This document shows, piece by piece, positions 19,367-28,457 of a stretch of 64,000 nucleotides of DNA. Below the pieces are notes generated by a model that saw only the letters and a list, made by a program, of their open reading frames with translations, searched no databases and had not been told where the DNA came from. The number at the start of each line of letters is the position of its first letter. Within the stretch, counting starts at the first letter, position 1. The position numbers and the translations under genes are program-made. This stretch comes from Marinitoga litoralis (GTDB lineage: Bacteria; Thermotogota; Thermotogae; Petrotogales; Petrotogaceae): contig NZ_JAFBDI010000004.1 in NCBI RefSeq assembly GCF_016908145.1, positions 20,834 through 84,833 of the forward strand, read 5' to 3'.

Positions 19367-20430
19367 TCAACATTCCACAAATAAATGTTTTAGTTGTAGA
19401 TGATTCGCCATTAACTAGAAAAGTATTAAAAATGTTAATAGAATCAGATGAATCTTTAAATGTCATAGGTGTAGCTAGAGATGGTATAGAAGCAATAGAA
19501 AAGGCAAATGCTTTAAACCCAGATGTTATAACAATGGATATAAAAATGCCAAATATGGATGGGTTAACATCATTACAGTATATTTTTGAAGAAAAGAATA
19601 TACCTGTAATAATTGTTTCTTCTTTAGGTGAAAGAGGTTCATTAATTGCATATGAAGCTCTTGAATTAGGAGCATTTGATTATATTGAAAAACCCGATGA
19701 CTTATATTATTTAAAAGATGAATTGATTAAAAAGATTCATGCAGCATACATATTCTCCCAATCTGAAAAAGCAAAAAAAGAATTTTTCTCAGAGAAAGAA
19801 ATTTCATATGAAACAAAAGAGAAAAAGGTAATAGAAACTCCATCTAGTATGGATTTTTATGGTGTTGCTATTGGAATTTCTACGGGTGGACCAAGAACAA
19901 TATATGACGTTTTACCTAAATTACCAGCTAATTTAAACGCTGCTGTATTTATAGTACAACATATACCAGAGAAATTTACTAGAACATACGCAGAAAGATT
20001 AAATAATAGCTGTGAATTAAATGTTGTTGAAGTAGAAAATGATATGGAAGTTAAACCTGGATATGTATATGTAGGTAAAGGTGGATATCATTTAAAACTA
20101 AGAAAAGGTTTAAATGGGTTACGTATAATGTTATCTAAAACACCTAAACACATTTTTATGCCATCAGTAGATGTCATGATGGAATCAGTTTTAGAACATT
20201 TTGATAATAAAACTGTTGGGGTATTAATGACTGGTATGGGAAATGATGGAGCTAATGCTATGGTTAAAATTAAAGAAAGAAATGGATATACTATAGCGGA
20301 ATCTGAAGAAACTGCAGTGGTTTTTGGAATGCCAGCTGAAGCTATTAGATTAGGAGGAGTAAATATAGTTTTACCTTCGTATAATATAGCAGATGAGATA
20401 ATTAAAAAGGTAGGATTGAGAAATGGATAA
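19363..20430 (+). CDS. cheB: Chemoreceptor methylesterase CheB
   Basis: A 355-residue two-domain protein: receiver (VVDDSPLTRK, phospho-acceptor in MDIKMPNMDG, EKPDD) and C-terminal methylesterase with ISTGGP (nucleophile Ser), QHIPEKFTRTYAERL and MTGMGNDGANAM. All catalytic elements are intact. It removes methyl groups placed by CheR and is activated by phosphorylation from CheA. Start is GTG 19363, with GATCGAGG upstream, overlapping the cheW stop. Overlaps the following HD-GYP gene by 8 bp. Confidence 0.95.
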   Translation: MINIPQINVLVVDDSPLTRKVLKMLIESDESLNVIGVARDGIEAIEKANALNPDVITMDIKMPNMDGLTSLQYIFEEKNIPVIIVSSLGERGSLIAYEALELGAFDYIEKPDDLYYLKDELIKKIHAAYIFSQSEKAKKEFFSEKEISYETKEKKVIETPSSMDFYGVAIGISTGGPRTIYDVLPKLPANLNAAVFIVQHIPEKFTRTYAERLNNSCELNVVEVENDMEVKPGYVYVGKGGYHLKLRKGLNGLRIMLSKTPKHIFMPSVDVMMESVLEHFDNKTVGVLMTGMGNDGANAMVKIKERNGYTIAESEETAVVFGMPAEAIRLGGVNIVLPSYNIADEIIKKVGLRNG

Positions 20431-21559
20431 AAGTTATGAGGAATTATTAGCCCTAAAAACAGAATTAGAAGAAGCATATGAACAATTAGAGGTTTCATAT
20501 AGTGAATTAGAGGAATTAAACAATAGATTTATTAGGGTAACAGATTTAATAACTAATATATCTATGGATATATCTATGGAATCATTTTTTGGGAAACTAT
20601 TATCATATTTTGTTGAATTAATACCAGAAATATCTTCTGGTTGTGTATTAAATAGAGAAGGGGATTTTTTTAGATTTGTTTCTGTATTGGGGCATAATAA
20701 GAAATTATTATTAGATACAGTTATTTTAAATGAGGAATTTCATGAAATTGTTGAAATAGAAAATTTTTATAGTGATTATATAAAAAATTTTGATGTGATA
20801 AAAGATAATATTATAATGTCTAATAAAAGTTTGATTATACCTCTGGAAACATTTGAATTGCATGGATATATTATACTTGATTTAAAAGATAGAATAATAA
20901 AGAATTTAGAAAAAGATTTGATAAAAGTAATGAGTAAAATAGCTTCAACATATTTAATGTCAAAAACATTATATACTGAACAACAAAAATTTCTAAAAAA
21001 TACAGCGTTTGCATTTTTAAAAGCCGTTGATTTTTATGATCCGTATACAAAAGGTCATTCTGAAAGGGTATCATATTATGCCACATCATTAGCAAAAATA
21101 ATTGGAAAAGATGATATAATTAATGATATTTTTATTGCAAGTGCATTGCATGATATAGGAAAATTATCCATACCGCAAAGTATATTATTAAAAAAAGAGA
21201 GATTAACAAATGAAGAGTTTGATAAAATTAAAGAGCATCCCGTTAGAGGGGAAGAATTGGTAAAAACATTTAAAGGTTTTGAGAAGATAGGAAAAATTAT
21301 TAGACATCATCATGAAAGATGTGATGGGAAAGGTTATCCAGATGGATTAACATGTGATAAAATACCATTAGAATCAAGAATAATAACTATTGTTGATGCA
21401 TTTGATGCAATGACAACAGTAAGGTCATATAGAGATGCCTTATCTGTAAATACTGCAATTAAAGAACTTATTAAAAATAAGGGGAAACAATTTGATCCAG
21501 AATTAACAGATGAATTTATAAAATTCTTAAAAATAAATAAATTTTTTGAGGAGGAATGA
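20423..21559 (+). CDS. HD-GYP phosphodiesterase with coiled-coil and GAF-like N-terminus
   Basis: A 378-residue protein: short coiled-coil (residues 5-35), GAF-like region (about 40-185), and a canonical HD-GYP domain (about 195-370) with HDIGK at 243, HHERCDGKGYPDG from 296 and DAFDAMTTVRSYR. All metal ligands are present, so it should hydrolyse cyclic-di-GMP. It overlaps cheB and is followed by a receiver gene, which makes it a likely output of the chemosensory pathway. It is similar in plan to the protein at 5362-6966. Confidence 0.92.
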   Translation: MDKSYEELLALKTELEEAYEQLEVSYSELEELNNRFIRVTDLITNISMDISMESFFGKLLSYFVELIPEISSGCVLNREGDFFRFVSVLGHNKKLLLDTVILNEEFHEIVEIENFYSDYIKNFDVIKDNIIMSNKSLIIPLETFELHGYIILDLKDRIIKNLEKDLIKVMSKIASTYLMSKTLYTEQQKFLKNTAFAFLKAVDFYDPYTKGHSERVSYYATSLAKIIGKDDIINDIFIASALHDIGKLSIPQSILLKKERLTNEEFDKIKEHPVRGEELVKTFKGFEKIGKIIRHHHERCDGKGYPDGLTCDKIPLESRIITIVDAFDAMTTVRSYRDALSVNTAIKELIKNKGKQFDPELTDEFIKFLKINKFFEEE

Positions 21560-21561
21560 AT

Positions 21562-21954
21562 ATGGGGAAAATATTAGTAGTAGATGATGATAATATTATT
21601 AGAACAGTGTTAAAAAAAGTACTTGAAAGTGAAAAGTTTGATGTAGATGTTGCTGAAGGCGGTACTAAGGCAATTGAAATGATAAAAGATACCGAATATG
21701 ATGTGATTTTGCTTGATATAATCATGGAAGATTTAGACGGAATTGAAGTTTTAAGAAAAGCAAAAAAATTATCACCATTAACTACAGTTATTATGATGAC
21801 AGCATATTCAAGTCCTGATTATGTTTTACACGCATTAACATTAGGCGCAACCGATTTCGTAGAAAAACCGTTTGAACCAGAAAATATGATTAAATTAGTA
21901 AAAGAAAATGTTGAAAGAGTAAAAAGGTGGAAAAAAACGTTAGGATTACTTTGA
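21562..21954 (+). CDS. Single-domain response regulator
   Basis: A 130-residue receiver with D8, D9, phospho-acceptor D52, T80 and K102 intact, and a C-terminal basic helix (ERVKRWKKTL) like that of the receiver at 6975-7379. ATG 21562 is preferred over ATG 21556 because GAGGAGG is 7 bases upstream of the former and nearly abuts the latter. It follows the HD-GYP gene and may regulate that enzyme in trans, since HD-GYP enzymes are often fused to receivers. That link is inference. Confidence 0.9.
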   Translation: MGKILVVDDDNIIRTVLKKVLESEKFDVDVAEGGTKAIEMIKDTEYDVILLDIIMEDLDGIEVLRKAKKLSPLTTVIMMTAYSSPDYVLHALTLGATDFVEKPFEPENMIKLVKENVERVKRWKKTLGLL

Positions 21955-21964
21955 GGTGTTAATT

Positions 21965-23320
21965 ATGAGTTTTTTTTCTAATCTAACATATGAAGAGTTT
22001 AATGAATACTTAAATTTAATATTTAAACAAATATTTGATTCTGTAAAAGCAGACTCAGGTTCGTTGATAATATTTGATGAGGATAGAAATGAAATTTTTA
22101 AAATTTCTAAAAATTTAAATGTTGATATAAAAAAAATAAAACCAGGAAAAATAGATGAAATGTTTTTAAAATCAAAAGACCCTATAATTATTAACAATGA
22201 AGATTTAGAGAAAAAGGGTATTGTTCCAACAAAAAAGGACACAATATCTTCTATTGTTTTTCCAATGTATTTTAAAGGTAAGTTAATTGGGGTTATGAAT
22301 TTAAATAGAAAATCTACTGAATTTACTTCTGAGGAATTGGAAATATTGAATAGATCAAAAATATATATTATGCCTGCAATATATAATGTAGTATTATTAG
22401 AAGCAGTAAATAGAGAAAGAGAAAATTTTAAAAAATATCTGCATATTTTTGAGTTAATTGTATATATGTACTTAAATACTAATACAGTTATGGAATTTAT
22501 TACCGAGACAATAAATAAAATAAGAAGACAATATGGAACAAAGATAGAAATAGTTTCTGCCGAAGGCCCTGGGGAAAATACAATAAAAATAAAGAATTTA
22601 TATTATAAAGTTAATATTGATTACGATAAAAATGATGAGGATATAATATCAAAATTAAAAGATTTTATGATGAAAATGATTGTCATAAAACATTCTGAAG
22701 AGTTAAATAAAGTATTAAGTGAATATTCTGAGATCACAAAAGAAACATTATTAATGAATTTTATGTCTTGGGATTTAATACAAGAAATAAATAGTGCTAT
22801 CACGGGAATAAATTTAGTTACATTTTTCTTTGAATCACAAAATCCTGAAATATCAAGTGAATTAAAAAAGTCTGTTAATAGAATAAAAGAGGCCATTTCA
22901 AGGTATAAAGCTAACTTTTATAATAATGAAGCTATTGAATTAGTTCATATAAACAATATATTGAACGAAATAGAAAATAAAATCAAGTTCCTTAATCCAG
23001 ATGTAGTTTTTAAAAAAGATTTATTATTAGATGCGCAGATATATGGATCTAAAAAAATTATATTTAATGCATTGATGAATGTTATTTTGGCTATCTTAAA
23101 ATATACAGCTAATAAATATTTTGAAATATCTTTAAAAAAAGAAGAGAATTATTATTATTTAAGAATAACCACAAATATTAAATCTATAGAGCTTAATAAT
23201 AAAGAGTTGAAGAAAGCTATAAATATTTCTTCGGTAATGTTTAATAATTATCATATAGAGTTTATAGAAAAATCAGATGAAACTAATACATCTTTTATAA
23301 TTCAAATACCTGCTAAATAA
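21965..23320 (+). CDS. GAF-domain protein with degenerate histidine-kinase core
   Basis: A 451-residue soluble protein. Residues 1-140 are a GAF domain (VKADSGSLIIFDEDRNEIF to GVMNLNRKSTEFTSEELEIL is its span). Downstream, a helical part with SWDLIQEINSAITGI sits where a dimerisation/phospho-acceptor domain would be, but no H-box His is present there. The end resembles a GHKL ATPase fold (N-box-like NALMNVILAILKY) without clear G-boxes. It may be a pseudokinase or scaffold that senses through GAF and binds a neighbour. ATG 21965 is favoured over GTG 21956 by the GAGGTG spacing. Confidence 0.65.
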   Translation: MSFFSNLTYEEFNEYLNLIFKQIFDSVKADSGSLIIFDEDRNEIFKISKNLNVDIKKIKPGKIDEMFLKSKDPIIINNEDLEKKGIVPTKKDTISSIVFPMYFKGKLIGVMNLNRKSTEFTSEELEILNRSKIYIMPAIYNVVLLEAVNRERENFKKYLHIFELIVYMYLNTNTVMEFITETINKIRRQYGTKIEIVSAEGPGENTIKIKNLYYKVNIDYDKNDEDIISKLKDFMMKMIVIKHSEELNKVLSEYSEITKETLLMNFMSWDLIQEINSAITGINLVTFFFESQNPEISSELKKSVNRIKEAISRYKANFYNNEAIELVHINNILNEIENKIKFLNPDVVFKKDLLLDAQIYGSKKIIFNALMNVILAILKYTANKYFEISLKKEENYYYLRITTNIKSIELNNKELKKAINISSVMFNNYHIEFIEKSDETNTSFIIQIPAK

Positions 23321-23341
23321 TGATGTAAGGAAAATGGGGTG

Positions 23342-25027
23342 ATGGAAATTTTTAATTTAGAAATAATTAAAAGATCGATAAATATTTTTTCTAGAACGCT
23401 GTTTAAAAACGATGAAGTTTTTATTGGTCTTGCGGTAAATTTAGAGGGTACTAGTTTTTTAAATGTTTTTACTTTCGATAATTTAAATAAAGAATATTTT
23501 GAATATTCTGAAGATGTTGTATTTGAAGTTCCTCAAAAAATGTATGATGCTTTTGAAGAAAAAAGAGAATCTCAATTTAAGGTAACATTTTCAAATGAAT
23601 TTTCTTTTTTGATAAATAATAGATTTGATACTTTTAATATAAAAACATATCTATTGCCTGAAAAAGAAAAAAATTATGGATTTTTATACATAATATCCAA
23701 AGAAGTAATAAAAAATGACAATAAGGATGTTTTTATAAGATTTTTATCTGTTTTTGAAAAAAATATTGATGCAGTTTATTTTGATAAATATTCAAAATAT
23801 TCCATAAATGCTTTTGTTAATAATTATTTGACACTCCTTCAAAATCATTCTGATGTATTATATGAACATTCAATGAGGGTTGCTGATTTAACTAATATAA
23901 TGGGTAATCTATTAGGATTAGATGAGGAAAGTTTATATGAGTTGCATATAGCATCTTTTATACATGATATAGGATATATATGGTTTTCTGAAAAATCTCT
24001 TGAAGGCATATTTGAATTTGATGATAAAGAGAAAGATCCTATTGTGGGGATGCATTTAAAAAGACTTGAAGAAATGTTTTTTGGGAATGTTTTAATGAAA
24101 CCTTATTTAAATATAGCTATAAATCACCATGAAAATATGCAAGGTACAGGATATTTTAAGAAAAAGGATTTAAGTATTGAAGAAAACATTTTGATTGTAG
24201 CAAATTATATAGATGAAAATATATTATTAACAGATAATATGGAAGAGGTTATTAAACATTTAGAAAAAAATGCTGGAAAGTTATATGATAAGAATGTAGT
24301 AAATGCTGGGATAGAAGCTCTTAAAATATATTATACAGATTTTGACAATGGCCGATTTATGGGAGTAACTTTAATGTCAAAAACAATTAATTTGAGATAT
24401 GAAGGAATAGGTGAAGAATTAATTGAATTAACAGGAACAATTGAAAAAGTAATTGGAGATGTATTGTATGTAAATGTCAGAACAGTAGAAAATATAAATA
24501 TAGGATCAAATCTAAAAATAAAAATAACTACAAAAGACTTTCCATTAATAGCAAAAGCACAAGTTATATTAAAAAACCCATATGGTTATGTATTAAAGAT
24601 TATAGAAAAAAATGAAACCAAAAAATCAAAATTAAAGGTATTTTGGAATTTTGAATTTCATCTTGGTCTGAAAAACGAAATAACTCCATTATTAAAAGAA
24701 AAGATGACACCAATAGTATTTAATATTATAAAATCGAAGATGAAAACAGCTAGATGTAAAGTATTTAGTGCCCAAGGAATTATTTTTACACTAAATGTTG
24801 AAAATGATATTTTTAAGAAGGATGATGTAGTTATCTTATACATAGAACAAAAAGGAGAAAAACTTTTTATACCAGCAACACTAGTATCAAAGAAAAAAGG
24901 ATTTCAAAATGTGGAATATGAGGCTAGATTTTTTGAATTACCAGAAAGATTACAATCAGCAATATATAGAATGATATTTAGGAAACAATCTTCAGTTAGA
25001 TCATTAGGAGCATTTAATGAAATTTAA
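23342..25027 (+). CDS. HD-GYP-like protein with C-terminal PilZ-like domain
   Basis: A 561-residue protein, last of the operon. Residues about 165-335 are an HD-GYP variant: HSMRVADL, HDIGY at 208 and HHENMQGTGYF at 262-272, so the HD metal pair is kept but the GYP signature is altered. Residues about 355-430 form a beta-rich region of YcgR-N type, and about 445-550 read as PilZ, ending in the typical ELPERLQSAIYRMIFRKQ. The arginines of the PilZ c-di-GMP motif are not clear. It may bind rather than cleave cyclic-di-GMP. ATG 23342 (or GTG 23339) is the start. Confidence 0.65.
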   Translation: MEIFNLEIIKRSINIFSRTLFKNDEVFIGLAVNLEGTSFLNVFTFDNLNKEYFEYSEDVVFEVPQKMYDAFEEKRESQFKVTFSNEFSFLINNRFDTFNIKTYLLPEKEKNYGFLYIISKEVIKNDNKDVFIRFLSVFEKNIDAVYFDKYSKYSINAFVNNYLTLLQNHSDVLYEHSMRVADLTNIMGNLLGLDEESLYELHIASFIHDIGYIWFSEKSLEGIFEFDDKEKDPIVGMHLKRLEEMFFGNVLMKPYLNIAINHHENMQGTGYFKKKDLSIEENILIVANYIDENILLTDNMEEVIKHLEKNAGKLYDKNVVNAGIEALKIYYTDFDNGRFMGVTLMSKTINLRYEGIGEELIELTGTIEKVIGDVLYVNVRTVENINIGSNLKIKITTKDFPLIAKAQVILKNPYGYVLKIIEKNETKKSKLKVFWNFEFHLGLKNEITPLLKEKMTPIVFNIIKSKMKTARCKVFSAQGIIFTLNVENDIFKKDDVVILYIEQKGEKLFIPATLVSKKKGFQNVEYEARFFELPERLQSAIYRMIFRKQSSVRSLGAFNEI

Positions 25028-25056
25028 TCCCCGAAAAAATTTTCGGGGATTAAATT
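25021..25056. terminator. Strong bidirectional terminator ending the chemosensory operon
   Basis: A 17-bp perfect inverted repeat with a 2-base loop (arm AATTTAATCCCCGAAAA), containing the stop codon region of the last chemosensory gene and flanked by A/T runs on both sides. It also serves the convergent sugar permease gene. Confidence 0.85.
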
Positions 25057-25061
25057 TTATA

Positions 25062-25919
25062 TTATCCTTTTACAGCACCAGCTGTTAAACCAGCGACAAT
25101 TTTATTTTGGAAAATTAAAACTAAAGCAACTAAAGGAACAGTAACAATTACTGCAGCAGCCATTAATTGTCCCCAAGGTAATTCATAGAAGGTTTTACCA
25201 GAGAACATAGCAATAGCTACAGGTACTGTATATTTTTCTGGTAATTGCATAAAAGTCAATGCAAACATAAATTCATTCCATGCAGCAATAAAAGTTAATA
25301 ATCCTGTTGTAACTAAACCTGGTGCTGATAATGGAATAATAATTCTCCATAATGTCATGAATTTTGAACAACCATCAATGGCTGCAGATTCTTCAATAGA
25401 TATAGGAATATCTTTAAAGAAATTATGCAAAATCCAAGTTGTTAAAGGTAAATTTAAAGCTATATAAGGCAAAATTAAACCTGGATATGTGTTAATTAGT
25501 CTCATGTTTCTTAAAATTTGGAACAAAGCACCTAAGATAGAAACTTGTGGGAACATACTAACTGCTAGTATTAAAGACATTATAAGCACCTTACCAGGCA
25601 TTTTTAATCTTGCAACAGCATATCCTGCAAAAGCGCCAAAAACTAAAGATAAAATAGTTGTAGCACCAGCAACTATTACAGAGTTTATTATATTTTGATG
25701 GAATGGTCTTTCAGTGAATACTAAAATATAGTTTTTAAAAGTTGGATTTTTAGGAAATAATTTAATACTTTTAGAAAATAATTCTGAATTTGGTGTAAGC
25801 GATGATGTTATCGCATAATAAAAAGGGAAAACATAAAAAATAAGCATTATAATAACGAAAATATATAATATAATCTTTCCAATTCTTTTCTTAGTTTTAT
25901 ATGATTTTATTAAGTCCAT
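25062..25919 (-). CDS. Sugar ABC transporter permease, MalG type
   Basis: A 285-residue inner-membrane permease with six predicted helices. The cytoplasmic EAA loop, which contacts the ATPase, is IEESAAIDGCSKFMTLWRIIIP (split here: IEESAAIDGCS then KFMTLWRIIIP, about residues 190-212). It forms a pair with the MalF-type gene 19 bp upstream and works with the binding protein at 27188-28438. No ATPase gene is present, so a shared MsiK/UgpC-type ATPase elsewhere is expected. Confidence 0.92.
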   Translation of the reverse strand: MDLIKSYKTKKRIGKIILYIFVIIMLIFYVFPFYYAITSSLTPNSELFSKSIKLFPKNPTFKNYILVFTERPFHQNIINSVIVAGATTILSLVFGAFAGYAVARLKMPGKVLIMSLILAVSMFPQVSILGALFQILRNMRLINTYPGLILPYIALNLPLTTWILHNFFKDIPISIEESAAIDGCSKFMTLWRIIIPLSAPGLVTTGLLTFIAAWNEFMFALTFMQLPEKYTVPVAIAMFSGKTFYELPWGQLMAAAVIVTVPLVALVLIFQNKIVAGLTAGAVKG

Positions 25920-25938
25920 ATCTTAATCCTCCTTTAGA

Positions 25939-26835
25939 TCATTCAAACTTTAAGTTTAATGATCTAATGTAGATTATTGCAAAAATACTAATAATTAAGA
26001 AAATAACAACAGATATAGCTGAACCGTATCCAAACCAAGCACCAGTAAATGCTCTATCCATTAATATATGCCTGTTATACACTGCTAATGTTTCAACTGA
26101 TTTATTCATAATATAGAATATATCAAATACTCTTAAAGCATCTAAAGTCCTAAATATTAAAGCAACAGCTATGGTAGGACTTAAAATAGGTAATGTAATT
26201 TTTGTAAATTGTTTCCATCCAGAAGCACCGTCTATTCTAGCTGCTTCATATAATTCTGATGGAATAGTTTGTAATCCAGCTAATAATAACAATGCCATAA
26301 ATGGAGCTGTTTTCCAAACATCCACAGCTAATATAGCAAACATAGATGACCATTTATTGCTTAATATTGGCGTTCCAGGAGCTAACCAACCCAAATTATA
26401 TAATATTTGTGAAACAATTCCATATTGATCATTGTACATCCATTTCCACATTTGTGAAGAAACTGAGGTTGGAATTGCCCAAGGTATTAAAATAGCTGCC
26501 CTAACAAGACCCCTAAGAGCAAAATCAGCATTTAATATTAATGCTGTAATTAACCCTAAAACAAATTCCAATGAAACGGAGATAACAGTAAAAATCAAGG
26601 TGTTTATTAAACTGGTCATAAACCTGGTATCATTTATTAATCTTATATAATTATCAAAACCTACAAATCTTTTTACAATTCCAGGTCTTAATCCAAAAGA
26701 GAACAAACTATCCCAGAATGTTTTTATTAAAGGGAAAAATGCGGTAATAAAAATGGCTAACAATGCAGGTAAAATTAGCCAAAATCCTAACCAAATATCC
26801 TTTTTCTTATAATGAATTTTTATTTTAGTACTCAA
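25939..26835 (-). CDS. Sugar ABC transporter permease, MalF type
   Basis: A 298-residue six-helix permease of the carbohydrate-uptake CUT1 class, with EAA loop IPSELYEAARIDGASGW around residues 190-206. The start is TTG 26835, supported by AGGAGGTG five bases upstream and by the absence of a usable ATG nearer. It is separated from its binding-protein gene by 350 bp that hold a decayed transposon. Confidence 0.92.
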   Translation of the reverse strand: MSTKIKIHYKKKDIWLGFWLILPALLAIFITAFFPLIKTFWDSLFSFGLRPGIVKRFVGFDNYIRLINDTRFMTSLINTLIFTVISVSLEFVLGLITALILNADFALRGLVRAAILIPWAIPTSVSSQMWKWMYNDQYGIVSQILYNLGWLAPGTPILSNKWSSMFAILAVDVWKTAPFMALLLLAGLQTIPSELYEAARIDGASGWKQFTKITLPILSPTIAVALIFRTLDALRVFDIFYIMNKSVETLAVYNRHILMDRAFTGAWFGYGSAISVVIFLIISIFAIIYIRSLNLKFE

Positions 26836-26882
26836 GGGTACACCTCCTATTAAACCTAATAGGTTTTATAGTTAGTGAACTA

Positions 26883-27067
26883 CCATAACTTTACATTTTG
26901 TAAGAAGTTATGGCTTCCTGCTTCAACCTATGATGACTCGTAGAACTCTTACGAGTGCTGCCGCCAGAGCATAATCCGCAGGCGTAAATTCGGACAGTCC
27001 CTGCCCTACTATTTTATTATCGCTAAGCATATTTAGCTATATTAATAGTTGCATTTATGTCTCTATA
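26883..27067 (-). pseudogene. tnpB: Decayed 3' end of an IS605-type tnpB with its right-end hairpin
   Basis: On the minus strand one frame reads RDINATINIAKYA, the last RuvC motif of TnpB (usually DRDINAS), then three stop codons, then a stretch that matches the usual TnpB C-terminus (RAGTVRIYACG, later SHHRLKQEAITSYKM) and a TAA at 26891-26893. The rest of the gene is gone. Beyond it CCATAACTT and AAGTTATGG form a perfect 9-bp hairpin (26883-26913) followed by GTAGTTCAC, the typical right end of these elements. TnpB is the RNA-guided nuclease of IS200/IS605 elements; this copy cannot make it. Confidence 0.8.
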
Positions 27068-27150
27068 ATATTATAAAATAAGTGTACCAAAATTGCAAAT
27101 TCATCTCCGCCTTATAGAAGACGGAGTATTCTTTGTGTGTTTTGATAAAT

Positions 27151-27174
27151 AAACCGGAGGATATCCCCCGGTTT
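27151..27174 (-). terminator. Terminator or attenuator after the sugar-binding protein gene
   Basis: AAACCGGAGG and CCCCCGGTTT pair with one G-U on the minus-strand transcript around an ATAT loop. Placed 14 bases past the stop of the binding-protein gene, it would make that protein more abundant than the permeases, or separate their transcripts. Confidence 0.65.
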
Positions 27175-27187
27175 TAATTGTTAAAAA

Positions 27188-28438
27188 TTATTGACCAATA
27201 ATCATTTTTAATTCAGATTCTAAGTCTTTTAATGCTTTTTCTACATCTTTTTTACCAAGTAAGAATTCATGAATATGTCTTTGGATAGCATCTGAAACTT
27301 CTGTATATACAGGGGTAATTGGTCTTGGTTCAGCATTAATAAATACATTATATAATTCAACCATGAATGGAGCTGCTTCTTTAATTTTTTGATCTGAATA
27401 TACAGCTTTTCTTGTTGGGTTTTGACCAGCATTTACTGCTTTATATAATTGTTGTTCGTATGATGTTAAGAATTTTACGAATTTTTTTGCTGCATCTTTT
27501 TCAGCATCTGATGAGTAATTATTAATTGCTAACATCCATCCACCTAATGTAGCTGAATGTCTTCCGCCTTCAATGTCACCCATTGGTAATGGAGCAACTC
27601 CGATTTTACCAGCAATTTTTGATTGAGTTGGATCGTTTGCTAATGACCAAACATATGGCCAGTTTCTTAAGAATACAGATTCACCATTTTGGAATGGTCT
27701 TCTTGTTTCTTCTTCCATGTAAGTTAAAACTCCTTCTGGAGCAACACCATCATCAATAAAGCTCTTTAAAGTAGTTAAAGCCTTTACTAATCTTGCATGA
27801 TTATCAGCATCACCAATAATAACATTTCCATTAGCATCTAAGAAATCTGCGCCGTATGAATGTACAAATTCTGCAACATCACATACTAAACCTTCATATC
27901 TTGCTAATTGGAATAACATACCGTTTATGTTTTCTTTTGATGCAATATCAGAAGCAACAGTTTTTAATTCTTCCCATGTTTGTGGAACATCGTAACCGTA
28001 TTTTTCTAATAAGTCTTTTCTGTAATATAATAATCCTGCATCTGTGAACCAAGGAATAGCAACAATTCTTCCTTGAACTGTTCCTGATTTAACAGTACCA
28101 GGTAAGAATTGATCTAATTCAAAATAATCATAATCATCTGTTAAATCAGCTACAAATGGAGCAAATTCTGCAGGCCAAATAACATCGATCATTAAAATAT
28201 CTGGATCAGATGTCATAGCACCTAAATATGTAACATATAAATCATGTCTTGCTGTAGAACTATTTGGCATAGGTAATAATTGAACTTCAATATCTGGGTA
28301 AATTTCGTTGAACATCTTAATTTGATTCATTAATACTTCTAATTCTTTACCAACAGCACCAGCAGCCATGGTAATTTTTACACTCATACCCATAATAGCA
28401 ATTAATAATACTAAAGATAATACTAACACTTTTTTCAT
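27188..28438 (-). CDS. Sugar ABC transporter substrate-binding protein
   Basis: A 416-residue extracytoplasmic binding protein of the MalE-like family 1. Signal peptide at residues 1-25 (MKKVLVLSLVLLIAIMGMS), then features of the fold such as ILMIDVIWPAEFA, IVAIPWFTDAGLLYYRKDL and the ATLGGWMLAI segment. Start ATG 28438 is chosen because AAGGAGGG precedes it; a TTG 24 bases earlier overlaps the ribosome site. First gene of the sugar ABC operon, with a LacI-type operator just upstream. The sugar is unknown; downstream galT and glgA hint at a galactose or alpha-glucan link only by location. Confidence 0.92.
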   Translation of the reverse strand: MKKVLVLSLVLLIAIMGMSVKITMAAGAVGKELEVLMNQIKMFNEIYPDIEVQLLPMPNSSTARHDLYVTYLGAMTSDPDILMIDVIWPAEFAPFVADLTDDYDYFELDQFLPGTVKSGTVQGRIVAIPWFTDAGLLYYRKDLLEKYGYDVPQTWEELKTVASDIASKENINGMLFQLARYEGLVCDVAEFVHSYGADFLDANGNVIIGDADNHARLVKALTTLKSFIDDGVAPEGVLTYMEEETRRPFQNGESVFLRNWPYVWSLANDPTQSKIAGKIGVAPLPMGDIEGGRHSATLGGWMLAINNYSSDAEKDAAKKFVKFLTSYEQQLYKAVNAGQNPTRKAVYSDQKIKEAAPFMVELYNVFINAEPRPITPVYTEVSDAIQRHIHEFLLGKKDVEKALKDLESELKMIIGQ

Positions 28439-28457
28439 TATAACACCCTCCTTTTTC

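Larger units (their letters stand above)
26836..27187 (-). other. 352-bp gene-free stretch inside the sugar ABC operon
   Basis: It holds, from right to left, the terminator-like hairpin after the binding-protein gene (27151-27174), an imperfect inverted repeat at 27104-27126 (CTCCGCC with GACGGAG), the tnpB remnant, its right-end hairpin, and the ribosome site of the permease gene. The repeat at 27104-27126 could be the left-end hairpin of the same element after loss of its middle; this is uncertain. No intact gene is seen. Confidence 0.6.
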
